A DNA stretch of 64,000 bases from JAMLIN01 sp964476625. GTDB lineage: Bacteria > Pseudomonadota > Gammaproteobacteria > Burkholderiales > Burkholderiaceae_E. Within the stretch, counting starts at the first letter, position 1, and the number at the start of each line of letters is the position of its first letter. Under the pieces are notes generated by a model. The model searched no databases. It was not told where the DNA came from and was given only the letters and a program-made list of their open reading frames with translations. Positions 7,814 to 16,113 of the stretch are shown in pieces. The stretch covers positions 62,001 to 126,000 of the forward strand of contig CAYZBJ010000001.1 in the NCBI GenBank assembly GCA_964476625.1, written 5' to 3'. The position numbers and the translations under genes were made by a program.

Positions 7814-8665
7814 ATGGCTACAGGCAGCCCTTGGAGCAAGACCGAGATCGAGACGATAGTCGTCGACCACTTTCATATGCTCACTCAGGAGCTAGCCGGT
7901 CAGACCTACAACAAGACCGCTCACCGTCGACGCCTCGCACAACAACTGACCGACCGCAGCGAGGGCTCCATAGAGCGAAAGCACCAGAACATCAGCGCGA
8001 TTCTCCTGGAGCTCAACTGCCCATACATCCCCGGCTACAAGCCGCTCGCCAACTATCAGGCCTTGCTGTTCGACGTCGTCGCGCACCGTATAGAGGACGA
8101 CCCGATGTTCGATCAGCTTGCGCTCGAGGCTGTCGGTAGAGCCGCAATCGCGCCATTGGATCCGAAGGTCGACGAGGTTCTTGTAGAGGCTCCAGCCGTC
8201 GATTCGACAGCGAGGGACACGCCCACTCCGTACAGGCTCCGCGAACGCGGAATCTTTCGAGATTATCTCGCCAGAGAAGCAAGCAACCGATCCCTGGGAG
8301 AAGCGGGAGAAGCCTTCGTTTTCGATTACGAGCAGCGGCGGCTGCGAGCCCTGGGACAGCCTCGGCTAAGCGACCGAGTTGAACAGGTATCGAAGACCAA
8401 AGGAGACGGACTCGGCTATGACGTTCTTTCTTTCGAACCCTCCGGACAGGAGCGCTTCATCGAAGTAAAGACAACCGCATTCGGCAACCTGACGCCCTTC
8501 TACGTCACGCGGCCCGAGTTGGAGCGTTCCAGACAATGCGCGGAGCAATTCCGTCTATACCGCGTCTTCGATTTCCGCAATAAGCCTCGAATGTTCACGT
8601 TGCCAGGCCACCTCGAAACACGCGTACGTTTGGATCCGGCAACCTATGTGGCTCGCCTCTACTGA
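7814..8665 (+). CDS. DUF3883-domain protein with nuclease-like motif
   Basis: A 283-residue protein. Residues 5-90 are helical and charged and could bind DNA (WSKTEIETIV, YNKTAHRRRLAQQL). Residues about 160-265 fit DUF3883: LGEAGEAFVFDYEQRRL, then GDGLGYDVLSFE (D203) and FIEVKTT (E217, K219). That gives the D and E-x-K spacing of a PD-(D/E)XK fold. DUF3883 commonly closes larger restriction or helicase proteins; here it is a separate gene. It converges on the DUF4420 gene with a 32-base gap, at the end of the methyltransferase-MORC-Z1 operon, so a joint defence role is plausible but inferred. The region is less GC-rich than most of the window. Confidence 0.7.
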   Translation: MATGSPWSKTEIETIVVDHFHMLTQELAGQTYNKTAHRRRLAQQLTDRSEGSIERKHQNISAILLELNCPYIPGYKPLANYQALLFDVVAHRIEDDPMFDQLALEAVGRAAIAPLDPKVDEVLVEAPAVDSTARDTPTPYRLRERGIFRDYLAREASNRSLGEAGEAFVFDYEQRRLRALGQPRLSDRVEQVSKTKGDGLGYDVLSFEPSGQERFIEVKTTAFGNLTPFYVTRPELERSRQCAEQFRLYRVFDFRNKPRMFTLPGHLETRVRLDPATYVARLY

Positions 8666-8697
8666 TCCGTCGTCAGATTCATTCTCTCGTGGCAGCA

Positions 8698-9672
8698 CTA
8701 GGGAATCTCCAGCGCTCGGTGAACCAGGGGTTTCAGCAGGCCGGCTGCAAACGACGAGTCATCAAGATTTACTCGGAAACGAACCGCAGAGATGGGGCTT
8801 CCTTCAGGTATCACTACCACCGGCACTCGGTCGGCCACGATGACACGCAGGTTCGACTCGGCGAACCCTTCGTCGTACCGGATTTCCGACGCTTCTGAGA
8901 CGGCACTGCCGATAGCGCCGAACACATTCTTGACCAGCTTCGTCCGCAGTTCAGCGCTGAGACCTTCCTGCAGTGCGGCAACGAGGTCGGCAATGGATTT
9001 GCCACCCTGCGCGCGACGAAGCCGCAACGATGCGACGCTGACGGGCACCTCGCTCCCCCGGAGTTGCTCATATGAGAAATCGTGATTGCGCCCCTCTTGT
9101 TCGGTGGCCTTTACCTCGACAGAATGCGCGACGAACGAGAAATCAAACCGGTCCGTGGGATCCCGGTGCCATGCCGTGATCGCACCCTGCGGATCCGACG
9201 CGACAGACATCAGCCAGAGTTCAGCCCAAAGTCCGGCGACGGCACGCGAAGAGGGAAGCGACAGCGCGCTGAGTACCTCGACAAACTCGCGAACCGCCCT
9301 CTCAATGTCTGAAGCCGAGGGCGCCTCCGGCAAGGCAGCCACAAGAGCGTCTGCCGCCAAGCAGAAGGCTTCGGCAAACCCAAGGTCGTCCCCACGAAGC
9401 GAGACCACTACGAAGTCATCTTCGACGACTCCCGTAGGTGTGCACACCCGGAAGCGAATCCCGAACTCCACGGTTAGGTGCTGAAGGTTGATTGGCGGGC
9501 GCTTGAGAGCGGCCGATGAGACGCAGGAAAGCAGGAGTACTGGTTGCTGTTGCAACCCTAGGGAGACGTAATCATGAGCGCGGCCTGGCGCTACAGATGC
9601 TGGCAACGCACCGCCGACCTGTGGCGCTGCTAACGCCGCCTCGCGGTACGCGTCGTAGAGCTTGCTGCGCAT
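8698..9672 (-). CDS. PD-(D/E)XK motif protein (DUF4420), last gene of the MORC-Z1 operon
   Basis: A 324-residue protein. The start MRSKLYDAYR at 9672 is chosen because the upstream stop is at 9676-9674, leaving one base between genes. The nuclease-like core is at residues about 145-195: AGLWAELWLM, then DRFDFSF (D177) and HSVEVKAT (E186, K188). DUF4420 proteins regularly accompany Z1-domain ATPases and GHKL ATPases in restriction-like loci, where they are thought to supply DNA cleavage. In this locus it is the best candidate for the restriction activity paired with the methyltransferase. Confidence 0.8.
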   Translation of the reverse strand: MRSKLYDAYREAALAAPQVGGALPASVAPGRAHDYVSLGLQQQPVLLLSCVSSAALKRPPINLQHLTVEFGIRFRVCTPTGVVEDDFVVVSLRGDDLGFAEAFCLAADALVAALPEAPSASDIERAVREFVEVLSALSLPSSRAVAGLWAELWLMSVASDPQGAITAWHRDPTDRFDFSFVAHSVEVKATEQEGRNHDFSYEQLRGSEVPVSVASLRLRRAQGGKSIADLVAALQEGLSAELRTKLVKNVFGAIGSAVSEASEIRYDEGFAESNLRVIVADRVPVVVIPEGSPISAVRFRVNLDDSSFAAGLLKPLVHRALEIP

Positions 9673-9673
9673 C

Positions 9674-11935
9674 TCAGAGTTCTTCGACGACACAGTCCCT
9701 TGCGACCGCCTCGGGCAGATGGATGGAAAACCAGGGCACACCGTCCGCTATACGCGCGTCAATCCTGGCATCTGGCCTGAATACAAGATAGCGCAGGTGC
9801 AGCGTCACGCGGCCCGAGGTGAAGAGGGCGCGATCACCAACGTAATTGAGTTGGTCGATGGATGTTGCACCCTTCGGGCTCTCGCCGACGAAGAGATTGT
9901 TGATTTTTCCGTCCGCAGTAAGACTTCGCCCGATAAGACTCGACGTGCTGAGGTCACCGACCAAGACGACGTCCACAAGCACGGGCTCGTCCGATTCGTC
10001 GCGATGCTTGACGAGCGAAATCGCTGTGGCAGCGATATCCGTTGAGTCGTCAAGGCTGCGGATGCGCGTATCGAGCAGGAATTCGATTACCTCGTCGATG
10101 GGCACGCCTTCAATCAGGATATTGCGAGGTGAGTCGCGGCGCACGTCCTTGAACCTCGGTCGCTGCGCCGCATCAACAGCGCCATATGACCGCTTCCAGG
10201 CTGCAGCCTTGCGCTCGAACAACTGACGATTGTGCAGGACGGCCTCTGTGTCGAAATACAGCGAGCCAGGCACGACCCATCCATGGTCAAGTCCAACTCG
10301 GACCACGCTTCGACCGACGACGGCCTTGCGCGTTGGGCGCAGCGCACGATTCAGAATAAAGTCGCGCTTCCATTCTTGGAGCGGCTTGCCTCGGTGCGCG
10401 ACGAGAGCCTTCCGAACAAACTCTTCAGACTCCACGTAGCTCTCGAAAGCGTCAATGACGTCGTCGAGCAGGAAGACCCGGCACAACCCTTCATATGATC
10501 TCTTATATCCGAAGAACCGGGCACGCTGCTGCAAGGTGTCCGCGTTCGTCGATGCAGTACGCGGCATATAGCTGATAGTGAGCCCCTCGACCGTGAACCC
10601 TCGATCAAGCTTTTGGCCTCCGACGAGAATCCAGTAGGGCCAGTCGTTCCACTTCACCGCCTTTTGGCCGTCGGAGTTGGAGTTCACCTTCACGACCTTA
10701 ATTTCGCTGAAGACTTCAGGCAGTGCATTCACGAGCGTGTCGAATGACTCGAGCGCTGGGAACGTTCTCAGCAACTCATCGTGGCTCTCACGAAGACCGC
10801 GCTCCAGTTCCGTTCGCACAGCACTGCCCTTGGGCTGCTCCAGGAACTCCCGCCAGTGCTTGAGAAGACCGTCGATCCATTCTTTGTAGTCCGTGTGAGG
10901 CGCCGTGCGCTGCGACGGATGGACCATCATCGAGCGGTTGCCCTTGCCACGCGTGACGCTGTGATGGGCAGCCCCAAGAACGAAGAGTTGCAGCGCCTGC
11001 TGCAAGGTCTGGGGCGCGGCTGTCAGCGGATTCTGCAGAGTCGGCACCTGCGCCGCTGGAATCTTGAAGCACAGCGGCTTGTCCTCGCTGAAGAAGTCCT
11101 TGCCACCGACATAGCCCGCTCCTGGCGAAACCAACTCGGCGAACGATGGGCTCAGGACATCGGCAACGGCAATCAGTAGATTCGCCTGGGGCGTTGCCGT
11201 GTACTGCAAATAGGTGTGGTGAGGGATGACCGCCTTGAGTTCGAGGATGCGCCGGTACGTCGAACTCAACTCGTTCGCGCCCGTCCGCAGATTCTTTCCC
11301 GCCTTGGCATTGAGGCCAGCTTGATCACTCTCGTCGTCAATAATGAGGACGGGCACGCCATTGAGGTCTATATGCTCAAGAACCTCGCGCAGATTCCTGA
11401 GGCGCTGGTGGTGCTTCAGCACTGTGATGAGGACGGAGCGTTTGGCCGTGCCCGGCGCGCCTCCGCGGCTGCCGCTCCACACGCGAAGCACCTTCTCGAT
11501 GTCAGCCGCGTGGCCGCCCTTGATCTCGGGATTCTCGAACTTGCGCCAGTCATGCTGGATTTCGCTCATGCCGAGATCAATTGTTAGCCGCTTCTCGGAT
11601 TGGCCCTTGAGGGCCACGGCCGTGCCGGCCAGCAGGATGACCACACCGTACCCGTTGTCTCTCGCAAGCGCTGTAACGGTAGTGAACGACAAGGTCTTGC
11701 CGGATTGCACGTAGCCGACGACCAGCCCTGCGTCCTGTCCAGCAGACTCAGTGGGTGGAACGCAGCGCCCAAGAATAATCGCCGCCTCGGTCACGACGCG
11801 GGCCATCGCATCCTCGTCCGGCGCTCCTCGCTGCATCAGCTTGCGCGCGATGAACTCGTTGGTGAAGGGTCCCACTGTGGGAGTCCAGCGGGTGTCCAGT
11901 GTGCCACCGCCAAGGCGCTCAACGACTATGTTCAT
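9674..11935 (-). CDS. Z1-domain P-loop ATPase (restriction-linked)
   Basis: A 753-residue protein with superfamily 2-type ATPase features: Walker A GYVQSGKT at residues 74-81, a DExx-like LIIDDESD at 197-204 and the YTATPQ motif at 245-250, followed by the long Z1 region. An arginine-rich motif VI-like stretch, MPRTASTNADTLQQRARFFGY, lies around residue 470 and includes the QQRARFFG hallmark. It starts at ATG 11935, one base after the stop of the MORC-like gene. Z1 proteins are found with DNA methyltransferases and MORC ATPases and are inferred to translocate on or remodel DNA. It appears intact. Confidence 0.85.
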   Translation of the reverse strand: MNIVVERLGGGTLDTRWTPTVGPFTNEFIARKLMQRGAPDEDAMARVVTEAAIILGRCVPPTESAGQDAGLVVGYVQSGKTLSFTTVTALARDNGYGVVILLAGTAVALKGQSEKRLTIDLGMSEIQHDWRKFENPEIKGGHAADIEKVLRVWSGSRGGAPGTAKRSVLITVLKHHQRLRNLREVLEHIDLNGVPVLIIDDESDQAGLNAKAGKNLRTGANELSSTYRRILELKAVIPHHTYLQYTATPQANLLIAVADVLSPSFAELVSPGAGYVGGKDFFSEDKPLCFKIPAAQVPTLQNPLTAAPQTLQQALQLFVLGAAHHSVTRGKGNRSMMVHPSQRTAPHTDYKEWIDGLLKHWREFLEQPKGSAVRTELERGLRESHDELLRTFPALESFDTLVNALPEVFSEIKVVKVNSNSDGQKAVKWNDWPYWILVGGQKLDRGFTVEGLTISYMPRTASTNADTLQQRARFFGYKRSYEGLCRVFLLDDVIDAFESYVESEEFVRKALVAHRGKPLQEWKRDFILNRALRPTRKAVVGRSVVRVGLDHGWVVPGSLYFDTEAVLHNRQLFERKAAAWKRSYGAVDAAQRPRFKDVRRDSPRNILIEGVPIDEVIEFLLDTRIRSLDDSTDIAATAISLVKHRDESDEPVLVDVVLVGDLSTSSLIGRSLTADGKINNLFVGESPKGATSIDQLNYVGDRALFTSGRVTLHLRYLVFRPDARIDARIADGVPWFSIHLPEAVARDCVVEEL

Positions 11936-11936
11936 A

Positions 11937-13490
11937 TTATGGGGCCGCGAACGTCTCGCGGAGAAGCCTATTGAGATGGTAAAGAAAGAATTGAGGCCTC
12001 CCGCCAGCTTCTGAACTGAGGGCTGCAGCCAGCGCCGCCGCGCTCGCGAAACGCAAGAACACTTCTATGTTCTCGGAGCCGGCACCGGCGAACCGCTCGA
12101 CAAACGGATGCACCAACGAGACGTCGACTTGTACGCTGCGCCGCTGCATTCCGTCATCGGTCGGCTTCGTAGCATCGCCAACTCGCAGCCAGTCGCTCAC
12201 GGTCGGATCCGTGCTTGCCCTGATCGTCAAGACCCAGACGGTTGTTGACACACGAATCTCGACCGTGCGCTCGAAGCCCGAAACGGATGGCGCCTCGATT
12301 TCCGATGGGACGTCAGGCGGATTCGCTGGATGCAGCGCTTCTTCCGCGAGGACCGGGGCGAGTTCGCGCTCAACGACGTAGGCGACATTTTTCGTCGCGG
12401 TCTCGGCGATGTTATCAAGGTCACGAGTACGCTTGCGGTGCTTTGCCCGGTAGCCTTCGGCCTGGTCCAGCAGGTTCATCGGCGCCGCCTTCAACTCGTC
12501 CTTGAGCAGTCCCAAGAAGAGCTCTTCGTGCTCTTCCCAGCGGAACCCGTCCTTCGTGTGGCTCACTTCGAACCCTGAGAGATGAAGCTCGCCAAACAGA
12601 CGTTGAAAGGCGTAGCTGTTGCTCTTGCCGAATATCTGCTCTGGCCGATAAGACTCGTCGGCGCTTCCTTCTATGAGGCGGCCGCGGCGAAGGAGTGCAA
12701 ACCCCGCATGTGTCGTGGAACCGACCTCACGCAAAGCTGCAAAGCCAGTCACCTTATGCGCCCCTCCCATGTCCATGTCTATAGCCTTGCGCCAGACAAT
12801 CTGCTCGCCTGCCGGCTCGCGATACGGCGCCGCCTGGAGGACGGGCGTCTCCTCGAAGGCCAACTCATCCCGACCGAAAACCAGCGTCAGTGTCCTGTCG
12901 CGCAGGAAGGTCCGATAGATGCTGGCGAGGTGCTCCTTAATCTTTCCTATCGTGCGCCTCTTCGGCACGTGACAGAGGTCAGTGAGTTCGAGGACCGTGT
13001 AGTGCCTCTGCGGCTGCGAAGGAACTTCAGCAATCGCCAATTCCTCAATGCGGTCTTCGACGATTTCGTCGATGTCGAATCGGACGACTCGCTCAACATT
13101 CTCCCCAAGAGCCTTCGTGCGGACGCTCCACTTCTTCGCGAACCAGCACGCCGCACTCTTCATGCCCATGCCGAACTCGGACAAGCCATCTCGATCAGGT
13201 GGTATCTGCGCCGGCCGGAAAGCGCGAGGGAAATCACGAAGCGCGATGCCGGCGGCGTTATCAGTGACGATGATTCGGCCCGCGCCCTCGGGCTCGATGG
13301 TTATAGTCACCCGAAGCGCCGCATCGACACCATCTGCCTCGCACAACTGCTCTCGGTTGGCGATATAGCTCTGGATGGCGTTGTCAACGAACTCCGCGAG
13401 TGCAAACCACGGCCGGTAGTTCAGGTGTCGCAACACCGAGAGGATGTTGACTTCCGGCCGGATGTTGACTTTGGTTGTGATACCGGTCAT
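11937..13490 (-). CDS. MORC/MutL-like GHKL ATPase
   Basis: A 517-residue protein. ATG 13490 overlaps the methyltransferase TGA (ATGA), so it is translationally coupled. The Bergerat ATP-binding fold is complete: EFVDNAIQS (residues 33-41), DNAAGI (77-82) and SEFGMGMKSA (104-113). A second domain, about residues 230-380, has the S5-like pattern FALLRRGRLIEG, GELHLSGFEVSHTKDG and FRWEEHEE seen in prokaryotic MORC homologues. The C-terminus is strand-rich. ATP-driven dimerisation and DNA clamping are the known behaviour of this superfamily. In restriction-type loci these proteins are thought to sense or organise the target DNA. Confidence 0.85.
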   Translation of the reverse strand: MTGITTKVNIRPEVNILSVLRHLNYRPWFALAEFVDNAIQSYIANREQLCEADGVDAALRVTITIEPEGAGRIIVTDNAAGIALRDFPRAFRPAQIPPDRDGLSEFGMGMKSAACWFAKKWSVRTKALGENVERVVRFDIDEIVEDRIEELAIAEVPSQPQRHYTVLELTDLCHVPKRRTIGKIKEHLASIYRTFLRDRTLTLVFGRDELAFEETPVLQAAPYREPAGEQIVWRKAIDMDMGGAHKVTGFAALREVGSTTHAGFALLRRGRLIEGSADESYRPEQIFGKSNSYAFQRLFGELHLSGFEVSHTKDGFRWEEHEELFLGLLKDELKAAPMNLLDQAEGYRAKHRKRTRDLDNIAETATKNVAYVVERELAPVLAEEALHPANPPDVPSEIEAPSVSGFERTVEIRVSTTVWVLTIRASTDPTVSDWLRVGDATKPTDDGMQRRSVQVDVSLVHPFVERFAGAGSENIEVFLRFASAAALAAALSSEAGGRPQFFLYHLNRLLRETFAAP

Positions 13491-14839
13491 GCGTGCGCGA
13501 CCTGCCGGTAAATGGGTTGCGTCCACGAGGAAAGCGATTCGTTGAAGTCGGCGACGAGGTTCGATGCAATGCTGCCGACGACGTTGGCATTGACCGCGTT
13601 GCCGAGTGCCGCGAATGCGCGCGTGCGGCTCTCGGGCAGCGCCAGGTTCCCGAGGCTTTGCAGTCCTGCACACTCCCTCGGAGTCATGTACCGCTTCTCC
13701 CAGCCGATAATGGGGACCTGCGTGTCTGTCATTGCTATGAGGCTGGGTGCAGTGGTCGGCCGCTTGATGCGGACGCCCGATGCGCGGAACTGAATCACAT
13801 AACGCCAGATGTCGCGCTCACCGCCCTTGATGTTCCATTCGAACTTCTGAAGGCTTGAGGGGAATGGCAGGACCTTGCGCACCCACGGGTCAATCCATTT
13901 CCGATTGCGCGCGTAGAATTCACGGTTCTGTCGAATGAAGTCCCGCTTCCACTTCGGGAACTCGAACTGCTCGGTGCGCGCGTGGCTAGGGAGCGCTCCC
14001 CAGCGGTCGTTTGGCTTGAGAGCCCTGAGGGGTACGCCATGGGAACCGCGGAACTTTGTGAGGCCGCGCGTTCCTTTCTCACTAAGTACCGCGTACGGCG
14101 TGCCATCGGCATACGGGTAGTCCGCGCCGAACTCCATTGACCAGATGGGGAAGGACGGCAATTCGACGGACGCAGGACTACGCCTCAGAAAGTCGCCCCA
14201 AACCTCCAGGCACTTCTCGACCTGCGGCGAAAGCGGTTTCGCGTCGGCCGGTTGGCACTCGAGGACCGACTTTATGCTGGTCGGCTTGGTGGTCGGCTCG
14301 GGCCACGCAAAGCTATTGAGGCCTGCGCGCGAGCCGACGATGTAGACGCGCTCGCGGATTTGCGGAATCCCGAACTGATGTGGCGAAAAGCGCCTTGCGT
14401 CGACCTCGTAGCCAAGCCGGACAAGCGTGGTCTTGATGCGCTCGAAAGTCTTGCCGCCGTGGTGTTGCAGCAGGTTGGGAACATTCTCGAGAATGAAATA
14501 GGACGGCGTCTTCGCCTCGATGATGGCGGCGACGTTGAAGAAGAGGTCGCCTTGCCGGGTGCACTCGAAGCCGAGTTGCTCGCCAGCCTTCGAGAAAGGC
14601 TGGCACGGGAATCCCGCGCATAGCAAGTCGTGGTCCGGCACTAATGCCGGCTTCACATCACGGATGTCACCTTGCGGTTTAATGCCAAAGTTCTCGAAAT
14701 ACAGGTCTTGGAGGTGAGTCTGCAACTCGGCCGCGAACACGCACGTGCCGCCGAGTTTATCCAAGGCCACATGAAATCCGCCAAGCCCCGCGAAGAGATC
14801 GATAAATTTGAACCTGTGCACCTTGCCTTCCAAGCGCAT
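13487..14839 (-). CDS. DNA (cytosine-5-)-methyltransferase
   Basis: A 450-residue C5-MTase with motifs in order: FAGLGG (16-21, SAM binding), GFPCQPFSKAG (76-86, catalytic Cys79), ENV (118-120), QIRERV (160-165), and the C-terminal MTPRECAGLQSLG and GNAVNANVVG. A target-recognition region of about 150 residues lies between, so the site specificity cannot be read off. It transfers a methyl group from SAM to cytosine and, as the first gene of a four-gene minus-strand operon, is expected to mark self DNA. No Vsr repair gene adjoins it. A palindromic promoter lies about 95 bases upstream. Confidence 0.93.
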   Translation of the reverse strand: MRLEGKVHRFKFIDLFAGLGGFHVALDKLGGTCVFAAELQTHLQDLYFENFGIKPQGDIRDVKPALVPDHDLLCAGFPCQPFSKAGEQLGFECTRQGDLFFNVAAIIEAKTPSYFILENVPNLLQHHGGKTFERIKTTLVRLGYEVDARRFSPHQFGIPQIRERVYIVGSRAGLNSFAWPEPTTKPTSIKSVLECQPADAKPLSPQVEKCLEVWGDFLRRSPASVELPSFPIWSMEFGADYPYADGTPYAVLSEKGTRGLTKFRGSHGVPLRALKPNDRWGALPSHARTEQFEFPKWKRDFIRQNREFYARNRKWIDPWVRKVLPFPSSLQKFEWNIKGGERDIWRYVIQFRASGVRIKRPTTAPSLIAMTDTQVPIIGWEKRYMTPRECAGLQSLGNLALPESRTRAFAALGNAVNANVVGSIASNLVADFNESLSSWTQPIYRQVAHA

Positions 14840-14881
14840 CCGGCATGGTCAGCCGGCGCCGTAGGTCTTCTTTGCATCTCT

Positions 14882-14908
14882 GTTGTGTCCGTCGGTTTGT
14901 AACACAAC
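14882..14908 (-). repeat. Inverted repeat in the methyltransferase leader
   Basis: GTTGTGT (14882-14888) and ACACAAC (14902-14908) form seven-base arms around a 13-base loop, between the promoter and the methyltransferase ATG at 14839. It could be a leader hairpin or a binding site for autoregulation. Confidence 0.4.
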
Positions 14909-14925
14909 CTCATCCCAGCGCGGAC

Positions 14926-14963
14926 CTGTATAATTATACAGTGCTTACCGCATCCGTCGTCAA
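14926..14963 (-). promoter_or_regulatory. Promoter with perfect palindromic operator for the methyltransferase-MORC-Z1 operon
   Basis: CTGTATAATTATACAG at 14926-14941 is a perfect 16-bp palindrome in otherwise GC-rich DNA. On the minus strand it contains a TATAAT -10 box (14938-14933), and TTGACG (14963-14958) sits 19 bases upstream as a -35 box. Because the palindrome also shows TATAAT on the plus strand, a repressor bound there would cover the -10 box. The rest of the gap between 14840 and 15244 shows no gene. Confidence 0.6.
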
Positions 14964-15244
14964 GCGCCGATGGCCATTCCCCCGACCGGGCGATGTAGAG
15001 ACTGGTTCGTGGAGGTCCGCGACCTTCTGGCCACATGCCGCCCGCGGCAGTTGTGGTGATTGTCGTCGCCCAACCCGCTCGCCCAGCGGCGGAGCCGACC
15101 AGCGCGGCCTTTGACCCGCTCACTGGGTGTCCTCACCCATCTTGGTGACTGCGGCCGATCGATAGAGAATTCCGGACTTACAGCATCGGCTGAACTACTT
15201 TGGGACTTGCTGAGTCGTCACGGCCCCTTCCAACGCTCACCCCG

Positions 15245-15337
15245 TCAACGCCCCGCAGACTCATCGTTCGCCCCCACCACGACCTGGGACCGAGCAACAA
15301 TCGGAACATGTCCGGCGCCCTCGACCACAACCAGCGT
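15245..15337 (-). pseudogene. C-terminal scrap of an alpha/beta-hydrolase gene
   Basis: A minus-strand frame reads TLVVVEGAGHVPIVARSQVVVGANDE and then stops. It matches the end of the intact hydrolase at 21160-21933, which reads RLIVIEDAGHVPIITRPQVV and AGAIDEF, including the catalytic-histidine motif GH. Nothing upstream in any frame continues the hydrolase, so only the last 30 codons remain. It lies against the 3' end of an unrelated gene. Confidence 0.65.
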
Positions 15338-15987
15338 CACCCAGGCCCAGACCCTCGCCCAGGACCCGTGCTCCGGCTTCGCCGCCGCCGACTCCCCCAC
15401 ACACGCTCTCGCCACTCGAGCGCCAGCCCGGCATCGACGCGGCCCGTGTCCCAAAGGCACTCCCAACCTTCCATCTCCTCGCAGTAGTGCCACTGCCTCC
15501 AGTACTGCACAATCACCCGCCCGCAACAGCGAACCAGGTCGCCACGTGCTCCGACGACGCCGATCGCCAGGTCTGTGACGCCCCAAGTATCGGTGCTGTC
15601 GACCGAGGCGGTCACGATCCACCGCCTGAACCCTGACAACCAGGTGGCGTAGTAGGCCTCGGGCCAGGAGTAGCCGGGGCCGCTGTCGGCCCAGTTGATG
15701 GTGAAGAGATGCTGTGGGGCCAGCTCGACCACGACGCCGCGCCGTGGGTGGATCGGTCTGGCCAGGGTTATCTCGCCGCCACGCACGCAACCCCACTGCG
15801 GAAGCTGGTCCTGGACGGAATCGAGGCAGACGCGGGCGACCCGATAGCTCAGATCCGTGTCCTCGATGCCGGGTTGCTGCAGCCAGCGTCGGACGTCGGC
15901 GATCTCCTGCTGGTGCAGGTAGTGCTCGGGCCGCACTCGGGCCATCCGCACGGCGGCTCGTGCGGGAAGAAAGGCGACTTCGCTCAT
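15337..15987 (-). CDS. Uncharacterised tryptophan-rich protein
   Basis: A 216-residue soluble protein with no family I recognise. It starts at ATG 15987 behind GGAGAT. The core is rich in W and Y (INWADSGPGYSWPEAYYATWL, GFRRWIVTASVDSTDTWG, VQYWRQWHYCEEMEGWECLW), which is unlike a chance frame. From about residue 195 it turns into a low-complexity tail (GSRRRRSRSTGPGRGSGPG), suggesting that a frameshift or fusion near 15400 changed its original end. The hydrolase scrap begins where it stops. Function unknown. Confidence 0.55.
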   Translation of the reverse strand: MSEVAFLPARAAVRMARVRPEHYLHQQEIADVRRWLQQPGIEDTDLSYRVARVCLDSVQDQLPQWGCVRGGEITLARPIHPRRGVVVELAPQHLFTINWADSGPGYSWPEAYYATWLSGFRRWIVTASVDSTDTWGVTDLAIGVVGARGDLVRCCGRVIVQYWRQWHYCEEMEGWECLWDTGRVDAGLALEWRERVWGSRRRRSRSTGPGRGSGPG

Positions 15988-16113
15988 GGTTCATCTCCGA
16001 TTTAGCGAGTTTGGCGAAACGCCGGGGCCGCAAGCTGGTTCAACTCCCCCGGCCCGTGCGTGGGCCAGCCGTGCGCCCCGCCGTCGGTGGCGGGTCGCAA
16101 TCAGCGACAGCAC

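Noticed and set aside
15060..15578. Plus-strand frames opposite the tryptophan-rich gene
   Set aside because: Low-complexity proline/serine/arginine composition and antisense to the better-supported minus-strand gene and hydrolase scrap.
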